Source: Pseudomonas proteolytica
GTDB lineage: Bacteria > Pseudomonadota > Gammaproteobacteria > Pseudomonadales > Pseudomonadaceae
Assembly (NCBI RefSeq): GCF_007858275.1
Contig: NZ_VFEV01000019.1
Location: 61,261-125,260 of the forward strand
Direction of reading: 5' to 3'
Length of the DNA stretch: 64,000 nucleotides
Part shown: piece after piece, positions 26,339 to 35,500 of the stretch
Position numbering within the stretch: position 1 is the first letter of the stretch
Layout: the number at the start of each line of letters is the position of its first letter
Position numbers and translations under genes: made by a program
Notes under the pieces: model-generated
The model's input: only the letters and a program-made list of their open reading frames with translations
Told to the model about the DNA's origin: nothing
Databases searched by the model: none

Positions 26339-26955
26339 GTCTTTGGTCCAGCCTGTCAGGGCTGGCACTCCCACAACTCTCCACGCTGTACTGCAACATC
26401 GCACGCTGGCCGTTGGCTGGCAGGCTTCTGGTGGGCGCGGTGCTTGCGTTGCTGGTACTGCTGGCGGGGGATGCGGTGTACCTGGGCGGCGCCCGCGAGG
26501 TGTTGCAACGCCAGGAAGCAGGGGAAGTAGCGCTGCGCCAGCAGTTTGCTGCAAAAGCCCGGCAAGCCGCGCAATATGACGGGGTGGCGCGTGAGCTTGA
26601 GACCTTGCGCATCGCCTTCAACGAGCAGCTGCGGCAAATGCCCACGCTGACGCAGATGCCCGGCCTGCTGGAAGATTTCGCCCGGCTGGGGCAAACCAGC
26701 GGGGTGCTGGTCGAGCAGCTCAGCGTGCTGGACGAGCAGGTGCAGCCCGTGTTCGTCGAGCGGCCGATGCAGCTCAGGCTGCTTGGCACCTATCACGACC
26801 TGTTGGCTTTCATCAGCGAGGTGGCTGGGTTGTCGCATATCGTAACCCTGCATGACTTTGTCATTCGCCCTGTGAGTCCACAGGATGGCGCATTGCTGAG
26901 TCTGACGATGCTTGCCAAGACCTACAGGTACAGCAACCAGGGAGCAATGCCATGA
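26335..26955 (+). CDS. pilO: PilO, type IV pilus inner-membrane alignment protein (GTG start)
   Basis: Encodes 206 residues from a GTG that overlaps the pilN stop (GTGA). A short cytoplasmic segment and a membrane helix (LLVGAVLALLVLLAGDAVYL) precede a coiled coil and the periplasmic PilO domain (QMPTLTQMPGLLEDFARLGQ; FVERPMQLRLLGTYHDLLAF). It pairs with PilN in the inner-membrane alignment complex. The length is normal. The start codon of pilP overlaps its end by 4 bp. Confidence 0.92.
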   Translation: MSLWSSLSGLALPQLSTLYCNIARWPLAGRLLVGAVLALLVLLAGDAVYLGGAREVLQRQEAGEVALRQQFAAKARQAAQYDGVARELETLRIAFNEQLRQMPTLTQMPGLLEDFARLGQTSGVLVEQLSVLDEQVQPVFVERPMQLRLLGTYHDLLAFISEVAGLSHIVTLHDFVIRPVSPQDGALLSLTMLAKTYRYSNQGAMP

Positions 26956-27467
26956 ACCGCCTCATGGTTACGGGCCTGGGCCTGCTGCTTCTGACGGGAT
27001 GCGAGCGTGACCCGCAGTTGCAGGCGCTGAACGACGAGTTGCAATTGATTCGCCAGCAGGTGGTACCTCTTGCTGACGAAACGCCCGCAGCATTGCCGGG
27101 GCTGCGGGTTGTCTCCAGTTCGCCACCCGTGCGTGATCCCTTCCAGCCAGCGGGCCAGCCCGCCATTCGACCCACCGGCAAAGCCGGACCTGCGCCGGAC
27201 TTCGACCGCCCCCGGCAGTTTCTCGAAGGGTTTGCCGTGGACCAGTTCCAGATGGTCGGCACCTTGTCGCTGGGCGCGCAGACATTTGCCCTGCTGCGTG
27301 GCGCCGCAGGTGTGCACCGCCTGGCGGTGGGGGATTACCTGGGGGCCGACCATGGGCGTGTCGTGGCGATCCATGAGGGGCAGTTGGAGCTGGTCGAACT
27401 TTATCCCGACGGTGAGGGGGCCTGGCTTGAGCGCCCGCGCACCTTGGTGTTGAACGTGAATTCATAA
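26952..27467 (+). CDS. pilP: PilP, type IV pilus lipoprotein
   Basis: Encodes 171 residues with a lipoprotein signal (lipobox LLTG|C, cysteine 17). A flexible stretch with the conserved RDPFQP region is followed by a small beta domain (FQMVGTLSLGAQTFALLRGA; VGDYLGADHGRVVAI), the HR domain that contacts the N-terminal domains of PilQ. It links the PilNO complex to the secretin. Length close to the P. aeruginosa protein. Overlaps pilO by 4 bp. Confidence 0.92.
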   Translation: MNRLMVTGLGLLLLTGCERDPQLQALNDELQLIRQQVVPLADETPAALPGLRVVSSSPPVRDPFQPAGQPAIRPTGKAGPAPDFDRPRQFLEGFAVDQFQMVGTLSLGAQTFALLRGAAGVHRLAVGDYLGADHGRVVAIHEGQLELVELYPDGEGAWLERPRTLVLNVNS

Positions 27468-27479
27468 CGGAAGCAAAAA

Positions 27480-28868
27480 ATGAAAAGGATTATTTCGTCC
27501 TTCGGTGTGGCGCTATGGATAGCGTTCACGGCACCGATGACTGAGGCTGTGCCCAAGCGGATTGACCTGATTCAGTTGCCACCTCCTGGTGCTTCGCCTT
27601 TGGGCGCCGGACGAGGGGCCTATAGCGGTGACAGGCTCTCTCTCAACTTCCAGGACATCGAGGTCCGCGCAGTCCTGCAGCAGATTGCCGACGTGGCTGG
27701 CCTCAACCTGGTGGCCGGTGATGATGTGCAGGGCTCGATCACCCTGCGCCTCAAGGACGTGCCCTGGGATCAGGCCCTGGACCTGGTGCTGCAAGCCAAG
27801 GGGCTCGACAAGCGGGTGACGGCCAATGTGCTGCTGGTGGCGCCGGCTGAGGAACTGGCCGCCCGTGAGCTGCTGGCCTTGGAGTCGCGCAAGCTGATGA
27901 CCGAGCTGGCGCCCTTGCGGCGGGAGCTGCTGCAAGTCAATTACGCCAAGGCGGCCGAGTTGGCCAAGCTGTTCCAGTCGGTGAGCGGGCCTGAGGGCGT
28001 GGCCGATGAGCGTGGCTCGGTGACGGTAGATGACCGTACCAACAACATCATCGCCTACCAGACGGGGGAGCGCCTGGAGGAGCTGCGGCGCATCGTCAAT
28101 CAATTGGATATCCCGGTGCGCCAGGTGATGATCGAGGCGCGGATAGTCGAGGCCAATGTCGACTATGACAAAAGCGTGGGCGTGCGCTGGGGTGGGTTGT
28201 TGCGCAATAAAGGTCATTGGAGCGGGGGTGGGGTTGGTAAAAGCCCGTCCGGCGAGGGCGAGCCGCCCGATAGCTCGCCGTTCGTTGACCTGGGCGTGGT
28301 CAACGCAAGCTCTGGTCTGGGCATCGCGTTTATCACCGATAACGTGCTGCTGGACCTGGAACTCACAGCCATGGAAAAAGGCGGCAATGGCGAGGTGATC
28401 TCCCAGCCCAAGGTGGTCACTTCCAACAAGGAGACCGCACGGATTCTCAAGGGCACCGAGATCCCCTACCAGGAAGCCACTGCCGAGGGTGCGACGTCGG
28501 TGTCGTTCAAGGAGGCCTCGCTTTCTTTGGAGGTGACGCCGCAAATCACCCCGGATGACCAGGTCATCATGGAGGTCCGGGTGACCAAGGATGAGCCGGA
28601 CTACCTGAACAAACTCAACGATGTGCCGCCGATCAAGAAGAACGAGGTCACTGCCAAGGTTCTGGTCAGGGACGGCGAGACCATCGTCCTGGGCGGGGTT
28701 TTCTCCAAAAACCAAAGCAAGGTGGTAGATAAAGTGCCATTTTTGGGCGATGTGCCGTATCTTGGCCGCCTTTTCCGGCGTGATGTCGTTGCCCAAAGAA
28801 AATCCGAGCTGCTGGTATTCCTGACTCCGCGTATTATGAATAACCAGGCGATTGCTGTGAGTCGTTGA
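27480..28868 (+). CDS. pilQ: PilQ-like secretin lacking the N-terminal AMIN region
   Basis: Encodes 462 residues, against about 714 in P. aeruginosa. After a signal peptide (MKRIISSFGVALWIAFTAPM) and a spacer of about 30 residues, the sequence enters the N0 domain directly (YSGDRLSLNFQDIEVRAVLQ), then N1 and the secretin core (PVRQVMIEARIVEANVDYDK; VPFLGDVPYLGRLFRRD). The two peptidoglycan-binding AMIN domains and their linker, about 250 residues, are missing. The outer-membrane gate itself looks complete. Last gene of pilMNOPQ, 12 bp after pilP. Similar short PilQ proteins may exist in relatives; whether pili are made is unknown. Confidence 0.9.
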   Translation: MKRIISSFGVALWIAFTAPMTEAVPKRIDLIQLPPPGASPLGAGRGAYSGDRLSLNFQDIEVRAVLQQIADVAGLNLVAGDDVQGSITLRLKDVPWDQALDLVLQAKGLDKRVTANVLLVAPAEELAARELLALESRKLMTELAPLRRELLQVNYAKAAELAKLFQSVSGPEGVADERGSVTVDDRTNNIIAYQTGERLEELRRIVNQLDIPVRQVMIEARIVEANVDYDKSVGVRWGGLLRNKGHWSGGGVGKSPSGEGEPPDSSPFVDLGVVNASSGLGIAFITDNVLLDLELTAMEKGGNGEVISQPKVVTSNKETARILKGTEIPYQEATAEGATSVSFKEASLSLEVTPQITPDDQVIMEVRVTKDEPDYLNKLNDVPPIKKNEVTAKVLVRDGETIVLGGVFSKNQSKVVDKVPFLGDVPYLGRLFRRDVVAQRKSELLVFLTPRIMNNQAIAVSR

Positions 28869-28872
28869 TTCT

Positions 28873-29391
28873 GTGCGAAATTTGATTCTTGTAGGGCCGA
28901 TGGGGGCTGGAAAAAGCACCATCGGCCGTTTGCTGGCCAAAGAGCTGCGCCTGCCATTCAAAGACTCCGATAAGGAAATTGAATTGCGCACGGGCGCCAA
29001 TATCCCGTGGATCTTCGATAAGGAAGGCGAACTGGGCTTTCGTGACCGCGAGCAGGCGATGATTGCCGAACTGTGCGGCTGCGATGGCGTGGTATTGGCC
29101 ACCGGCGGCGGTGCGGTGATGCGCGAGGAAAACCGGCGGGCGCTGCATGCCGGCGGTCGGGTGGTCTATTTGCACGCGTCGGTCGAGCAGCAGGTCGGGC
29201 GCACCGCACGTGATCGCAATCGGCCATTGCTGCGCACCGCCAACCCCGAGAAAACCCTGCGGGACTTGCTGACGCTGCGCGATCCGCTTTATCGGGAAAT
29301 CGCCGATCTGGTGGTGGAAACCGATGAACGGCCGCCGCGCATGGTCGTAATCGACATTCTCGAGCGCTTGCAGCAACTTGCGCCCCGTTAA
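28873..29391 (+). CDS. aroK: AroK, shikimate kinase (GTG start)
   Basis: Encodes 172 residues from a GTG four bases after the pilQ stop. Walker A is GPMGAGKSTIG; the shikimate-binding region is FKDSDKEIELRTGANIPWIF with FRDREQ; the glycine motif is ATGGGAVMREENR; the lid contains RDRNRPLL. It phosphorylates shikimate in the aromatic amino-acid pathway. It sits directly before aroB, as in many gamma-proteobacteria. Confidence 0.96.
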   Translation: MRNLILVGPMGAGKSTIGRLLAKELRLPFKDSDKEIELRTGANIPWIFDKEGELGFRDREQAMIAELCGCDGVVLATGGGAVMREENRRALHAGGRVVYLHASVEQQVGRTARDRNRPLLRTANPEKTLRDLLTLRDPLYREIADLVVETDERPPRMVVIDILERLQQLAPR

Positions 29392-29538
29392 AGCCAGGGC
29401 CGAAATGCGCTATCCTCGGCAACGCGTTGCAACCGTCCGAGGTGTGGCGTAGAGCCATCAGGCAGCGTCCGATCTCGACGGTGCCGACAACGTTAATACA
29501 GGGCAGGACGCCTGCTTCCATCTTCAGCGCGGGGACAC

Positions 29539-30639
29539 ATGCAGACACTTAAGGTCGATCTTGGCGAGCGTAGCTACCCGATCCATATTGGCGAAGGTTT
29601 GTTGGACCAGCCCGAGTTGCTCGCACCGCATATTGCCGGGCGACAAGTGGCGATCATCTCCAACGAGACAGTGGCGCCGCTCTACCTTGAGCGTCTGAGT
29701 CGCAGCCTGGCAGCGTATTCGGTGATTTCGGTGATTCTTCCCGACGGCGAAGCGTTCAAGAACTGGGAAACCCTGCAACGGATCTTTGACGGACTGCTCA
29801 CCGCGCGCCATGACCGGCGTACCACGGTGGTCGCCCTTGGCGGCGGCGTGATCGGCGACATGGCCGGTTTTGCGGCCGCGTGCTACCAGCGTGGCGTGGA
29901 CTTTATCCAGGTGCCGACCACGCTGCTGTCCCAGGTCGACTCGTCGGTGGGCGGCAAGACCGGCATCAACCATCCCCTGGGCAAGAACATGGTCGGCGCG
30001 TTCTACCAGCCCAACGCCGTGCTGATCGATACTGCCACCCTCAATACCTTGCCGCCCCGCGAGCTGTCGGCGGGCCTGGCGGAAGTCATCAAGTACGGGT
30101 TGATCTGTGACGAGCCGTTCCTGACCTGGCTTGAAGAACACGTCGATGCCTTGCGCAACCTGGACCAGGTGGCGCTGACCGAGGCTATCTCCCGCTCCTG
30201 CGCGGCCAAGGCCCTGGTGGTCAATGCGGACGAGCGTGAGTCGGGCGTGCGCGCCACCTTGAACCTGGGCCACACCTTCGGCCATGCGATTGAAACCCAC
30301 ATGGGCTATGGTGTCTGGTTGCATGGCGAGGCTGTAGCGGCTGGCACAGTGATGGCGTTGGAGATGTCGCAACGCCTGGGCTGGATCAGTGTCCAAGAGC
30401 GTGACCGCGGTATCCGCCTGTTCCAGCGCGCCGGGTTGCCGGTCATTCCTCCCGAGGAAATGACCGAGGCTGACTTCCTCGAACATATGGCGATAGACAA
30501 GAAAGTGATCGATGGTCGTTTGCGTCTGGTGCTGTTGCGCCGAATGGGCGAAGCGGTAGTGACCGACGATTATCCGAAAGAGATTCTACAGGCCACGCTG
30601 GGAGCGGATTACCGCGCCCTGGCCCAGCTGAAAGGTTAA
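29539..30639 (+). CDS. aroB: AroB, 3-dehydroquinate synthase
   Basis: Encodes 366 residues, the family length. NAD-binding segments are VVALGGGVIGDMAGFAAACY and PTTLLSQVDSSVGGKTGINH; metal ligands lie in SAGLAEVIKYGLICDEPF and LNLGHTFGHAIETHMGYGVW. It converts DAHP to 3-dehydroquinate in the cytoplasm. A 147-bp gap separates it from aroK, long enough for its own promoter. The next gene starts 10 bp after its stop. Confidence 0.97.
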   Translation: MQTLKVDLGERSYPIHIGEGLLDQPELLAPHIAGRQVAIISNETVAPLYLERLSRSLAAYSVISVILPDGEAFKNWETLQRIFDGLLTARHDRRTTVVALGGGVIGDMAGFAAACYQRGVDFIQVPTTLLSQVDSSVGGKTGINHPLGKNMVGAFYQPNAVLIDTATLNTLPPRELSAGLAEVIKYGLICDEPFLTWLEEHVDALRNLDQVALTEAISRSCAAKALVVNADERESGVRATLNLGHTFGHAIETHMGYGVWLHGEAVAAGTVMALEMSQRLGWISVQERDRGIRLFQRAGLPVIPPEEMTEADFLEHMAIDKKVIDGRLRLVLLRRMGEAVVTDDYPKEILQATLGADYRALAQLKG

Positions 30640-30649
30640 CCAGATCCCG

Positions 30650-32224
30650 ATGACTAGTTTGCATGCCGACGAGGCTTTCCTCGGCCATTACCAGTTGAGC
30701 CATGACCCTTTTGCGCCACGGGTCCCCGGTTTCAAGTTTTTCCCTGCACAGCGCAAGCCGGTGCTTGGGCAGTTGCACCACCTGGCGCGCTACAGCCAGT
30801 TGCTGCTGGTGGTCACCGGCCCCTTGGGCAGCGGCAAGACCCTGCTGCGCCAGGCCCTGGTGGCCAGCACCAACAAACAATCGGTGCAGAGCGTGGTGGT
30901 TTCCGCCCGTGGCGCCGGCGATGCGGCAGGCGTGTTGCGCCAGGTTGCCCAGGCGCTGGACGTGGCCAATGCCGAGCCGACCGCGATTCTCAAGCAGGTC
31001 GTGCAACTGGGGCTGACCGGCCAGGAAGTCTACCTGCTGGTGGACGACGCCGAGCAGCTCGACGAGTCTGCCCTCGAAGCCTTGCTGGCGCTGGCGGCGG
31101 GTACGCCGGAAGGTCGTCCCCATGTGTTCCTGTTCGGTGAGGCGTCGCTGATTGCCGATCTGGAGCAGCTCAGTGGCGAGCAAGAGCTGTTTCACGTCAT
31201 CGAATTGCAGCCCTACGAAGAAGAAGAAACCCGCGAGTACCTGGCCCAGCGCCTTGAAGGTGCTGGCCAGGGCATCGAACTTTTCTCCGCCCAGCAGATC
31301 TCTGATATTCACGAAAGCTCCGACGGCTGGCCTGGCACCATCAACCAGGTGGCCCGGGATGCGATGATTGAAGCAATGATTGCCAGCCGCTCTGCGGTTA
31401 AGCGTCCAAAGATGGGGTTCACCATGCCGAAGAAACACGTACTGGCGATTTCTGCTGTTGTCGTGGTTGCCGTTGCCGCCGCCTGGCTGATTCCTGGCCG
31501 CAGCAAGGCCCCGACCGCTCCGGGCGCACCGACCGAGCAGGCCCAATTGCCACTGGGCAAGCCCACGACCAATGGCGCACCAGCCGTTGAGTTTGCCGGG
31601 TCCGGCCAGCCTACCAACCTGCCGATGGTCGGCCAGCCGGTCATGCGTGGCCCGCTGGCAGAAGAAGCCGGTGCCATTTCCGAAGGCGATGACGGTGTGC
31701 CGGTCGAAGGCTCCAGCGCCACGCCACCAACCGTTACCACCGTGGCTCCACCACCGGGCGCAACAGCCAGCGCTGCACCGGTGCCTGCGGCCACGCCAAC
31801 GCCTGCCCCGACCCAGGTCGCCACCGCCAAGCCAGCCCCGGCGCCAGTGGTCAAGCCGACGCCAGCCCCTGCGGCCAAGCCAGCGCCTGTCGCCAAGCCT
31901 GCTGAAAAACCGGTGACCGTGGCCAAGGCCGCTGCCGGCAGTGGCTGGTACGGTAGCCAGCCGGCCAAGAACTACGTGGTGCAGATCCTCGGCACCAGCT
32001 CCGAAGCCAACGCCCAGGCGTTCGTGAAAGAGCAGGGCGGCGAGTACCGTTATTTCAAGAAAGTGCTCAACGGCAAGCCTCTCTACGTGATCACCTACGG
32101 TAGTTTCTCGAGCCGCGCGGCAGCCGATTCCGCGATCAAGGCCTTGCCAGCGAAGGTTCAGGCTGGTAAACCTTGGCCTCGCACTGTTGCCAGCGTTCAA
32201 CAAGAACTCGCAACAACTCGCTGA
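30650..32224 (+). CDS. AAA ATPase with membrane helix and C-terminal SPOR domain (DamX-like)
   Basis: Encodes 524 residues. An ExeA-type AAA domain occupies about 1-250, with Walker A VTGPLGSGKTLL and Walker B VYLLVDDAEQLDE. One membrane helix follows at about 264-283 (VLAISAVVVVAVAAAWLIPG), then a long proline/alanine/threonine-rich periplasmic tether and a C-terminal SPOR domain (YVVQILGTSSEANAQAFVKE; LYVITYGSFSSRAAADSAIK). It occupies the position of damX after aroB. Unlike E. coli DamX it has an apparently complete ATPase module, as is usual in Pseudomonas. Likely localises to the division septum; the role of its ATPase is unknown. Confidence 0.88.
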   Translation: MTSLHADEAFLGHYQLSHDPFAPRVPGFKFFPAQRKPVLGQLHHLARYSQLLLVVTGPLGSGKTLLRQALVASTNKQSVQSVVVSARGAGDAAGVLRQVAQALDVANAEPTAILKQVVQLGLTGQEVYLLVDDAEQLDESALEALLALAAGTPEGRPHVFLFGEASLIADLEQLSGEQELFHVIELQPYEEEETREYLAQRLEGAGQGIELFSAQQISDIHESSDGWPGTINQVARDAMIEAMIASRSAVKRPKMGFTMPKKHVLAISAVVVVAVAAAWLIPGRSKAPTAPGAPTEQAQLPLGKPTTNGAPAVEFAGSGQPTNLPMVGQPVMRGPLAEEAGAISEGDDGVPVEGSSATPPTVTTVAPPPGATASAAPVPAATPTPAPTQVATAKPAPAPVVKPTPAPAAKPAPVAKPAEKPVTVAKAAAGSGWYGSQPAKNYVVQILGTSSEANAQAFVKEQGGEYRYFKKVLNGKPLYVITYGSFSSRAAADSAIKALPAKVQAGKPWPRTVASVQQELATTR

Positions 32225-32575
32225 AGATCCGGCGACCTTACCCAGGTCGCCCTCCCAGCACCTCAAAAAAAACGACAACAGCGTGCAGCCCTGAAGGCCG
32301 CGCGCTTTGTGGTGTCTGCGTCACAGTAGCTTTTGAGTAGCGGCGGTCGAAATTAAAAAAGTTTTGACTAGCACAGCATATCGCTTTAAACCTTTCATAA
32401 ATGCGACATAGATTTGCGACAGTTCGTCGCCAAATTTGTGGGCGTCTGTGTCGGTGTGTACAATGACCTCCCTTTTGCCCCCGCTAAGCCGGCGTACGTT
32501 CGGCGTGGAAGGTAACCGGTTGAATTGAAAAGAAATTTGCCTCGAAATAAGAGGCAGCCTGGTGAGAAAGTGTCT
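32225..32575 (+). promoter_or_regulatory. damX-gltB intergenic region: hairpin and gltB promoter candidates
   Basis: This 351-bp gap holds no gene. A perfect palindrome (GGCGACC 32231-32237 pairing with GGTCGCC 32245-32251) follows the preceding stop but lacks a T-run. Two promoter candidates face gltB: TTGACT (32364) with TTTAAA or TAAACC 15-17 bases on, and a near-perfect -10 TACAAT at 32459 with a weak -35. The ribosome site GGTGAGAAAG lies just before the gltB ATG. Confidence 0.45.
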
Positions 32576-35500
32576 ATGAAAGCAGGTCTGTACCAACCCG
32601 ATGAATTCAAGGATAACTGTGGTTTCGGCCTGATAGCCCATATGCAGGGCGAACCCAGTCATACCCTTCTGCAAACGGCCATCGAGGCCCTGACCTGCAT
32701 GACCCACCGCGGTGGGATCAACGCTGACGGCAAGACCGGTGACGGTTGCGGCTTGCTGATTCAAAAGCCCGACCAGTTCCTGCGCGCTGTCGCCAAGGAA
32801 ACCTTCGGCGCCGATCTGCCCAAGCAATACGCCGTGGGCATGGTGTTCTTCAATCAGGACCCGGTCAAAGCCGAGGCCGCTCGCGAGAACATGAACCGCG
32901 AGATCCTCGCCGCTGGCCTGCAACTGGTTGGCTGGCGCAAAGTGCCAATCGATACCAGTGTGCTCGGCCGCCTGGCCCACGAGCGCCTGCCGCAGATCGA
33001 ACAAGTGTTCATCGCAGGCGACGGCCTGAGCGACCAGGACATGGCGATCAAGCTGTTCACTTCCCGTCGTCGCTCGTCCGTGGCCAACGCCCTGGACACT
33101 GACCACTACATCTGCAGCTTTTCCCACAAGACCATCATTTACAAAGGCCTGATGATGCCGGCGGACTTGACCGCCTTCTATCCAGACCTGAGCGATGAGC
33201 GCCTGCAAACCGCGATCTGCGTGTTCCACCAGCGCTTCTCCACCAATACCCTGCCGAAATGGCCGTTGGCCCAGCCATTCCGCTTCCTCGCCCACAACGG
33301 CGAGATCAACACCATCACCGGCAACCGCAACTGGGCCGTGGCCCGTCGCACCAAGTTCGCCAACGACTTGATGGACCTCGAAGAGCTCGGCCCGCTGGTC
33401 AACCGTGTGGGTTCCGACTCCTCGAGCATGGACAACATGCTGGAACTGATGGTCACCGGCGGCATCGACCTGTTCCGTGGCGTGCGCATGATCATTCCGC
33501 CAGCGTGGCAGAACGTCGAGACCATGGACCCGGACCTGCGGGCGTTCTATGAGTACAACTCGATGCACATGGAACCGTGGGACGGCCCGGCCGGCGTGGT
33601 CATGACTGACGGCCGCTACGCGGTGTGCCTGCTCGACCGCAACGGCCTGCGCCCGGCGCGTTGGGTGACCACCACCAACGGCTTCATCACCCTGGCCTCG
33701 GAAGTCGGCGTGTGGAACTACCAGCCTGAAGACGTGATCGCCAAAGGTCGCGTCGGCCCTGGCCAGATCCTTGCCGTGGACACCGAAACCGGGCAGATCC
33801 TCGACACCGACGCCATCGACAACCGCTTGAAGTCCCGTCACCCGTACAAGCAATGGCTGCGCAAGAACGCCCTGCGCATCCAGGCGACCATGGAAGACAA
33901 CGACCACGGTTCGGCCTTCTACGACGTCGACCAGCTCAAGCAGTACATGAAGATGTACCAGGTCACGTTCGAAGAGCGCGACCAGGTGCTGCGCCCGCTC
34001 GGCGAGCAAGGCTACGAGGCGGTTGGCTCCATGGGCGACGACACGCCAATGGCCGTGCTGTCCCAGCGTGTGCGCACGCCGTACGACTATTTCCGCCAGC
34101 AGTTCGCCCAGGTGACCAACCCGCCGATCGACCCGCTGCGTGAAGCCATCGTGATGTCCCTGGAAGTGTGCCTCGGTGCCGAGCGCAATATTTTCCAGGA
34201 ATCGCCAGAGCACGCCTCACGCGTGATCCTCAGCTCGCCGGTCATTTCCCCGGCCAAGTGGCGCTCGCTGATGACCCTGGAGCGCCCAGGCTTTGACCGC
34301 CAGATCATCGACCTGAACTACGACGAGAGCCTCGGCCTGGAAGCCGCGGTGCGCAACGTCGCCGATCAGGCTGAAGAAGCCGTGCGCGCCGGTCGCACGC
34401 AGATCGTGCTGACCGACCGCCATATCGCCCCGGGCAAGCTGCCGATCCACGCATCCCTGGCCACCGGCGCGGTGCACCACCGCCTGACCGAAAAAGGCCT
34501 GCGCTGCGACTCCAACATCCTCGTCGAAACCGCCACCGCCCGCGACCCGCATCACTTTGCGGTGCTGATCGGCTTTGGCGCCTCGGCGGTGTATCCGTTC
34601 CTGGCGTACGAAGTACTGGGCGACCTGATCCGTACCGGCGAAGTGCTGGGCGATCTGTACGAAGTATTCAAGAACTACCGCAAAGGCATCACCAAGGGCC
34701 TGCTGAAGATCCTGTCGAAGATGGGCATCTCCACTGTCACGTCCTATCGCGGTGCGCAACTGTTCGAAGCTATCGGCTTGTCCGAAGAAGTCTGCGAGCT
34801 GAGCTTCCGTGGCGTGCCGAGCCGCATCAAGGGTGCGCGTTTCGTCGATATCGAAGCCGAACAGAAAGCCCTGGCGGCCGAAGCCTGGAGCGCGCGCAAG
34901 CCGATCCAGCAAGGTGGCCTGCTCAAGTTCGTGCACGGTGGCGAATACCACGCGTACAACCCGGATGTGGTCAACACCCTGCAAGCCGCTGTGCAGCAGG
35001 GCGACTACGCCAAGTTCAAGGAATACACCGCGCTGGTGGATAACCGCCCGGTGTCGATGATCCGCGACCTGTTCCAGGTGAAGACCCTGGACACGCCGAT
35101 GGACATCGCCGAAGTCGAGCCACTGGAATCGATCCTCAAGCGCTTTGACTCCGCCGGTATTTCCCTGGGGGCCTTGTCGCCCGAGGCCCACGAAGCCCTG
35201 GCCGAAGCCATGAACCGCCTGGGTGCGCGTTCCAACTCCGGCGAAGGCGGCGAAGACCCGGCGCGCTACGGCACCATCAAGAGCTCGAAAATCAAGCAGG
35301 TCGCCACTGGCCGTTTCGGGGTGACCCCGGAATACCTGGTCAACGCCGAAGTGCTGCAGATCAAGGTGGCCCAGGGCGCCAAGCCCGGTGAAGGCGGGCA
35401 ACTGCCGGGCGGCAAGGTCAACGGCCTGATCGCCAAGCTGCGTTACGCAGTGCCAGGCGTGACCCTGATTTCGCCACCGCCGCACCACGACATCTATTCG

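Noticed and set aside
32321..34213. 630-codon open frame on the minus strand
   Set aside because: It lies antisense to the glutaminase domain of gltB and has low-complexity shadow composition.
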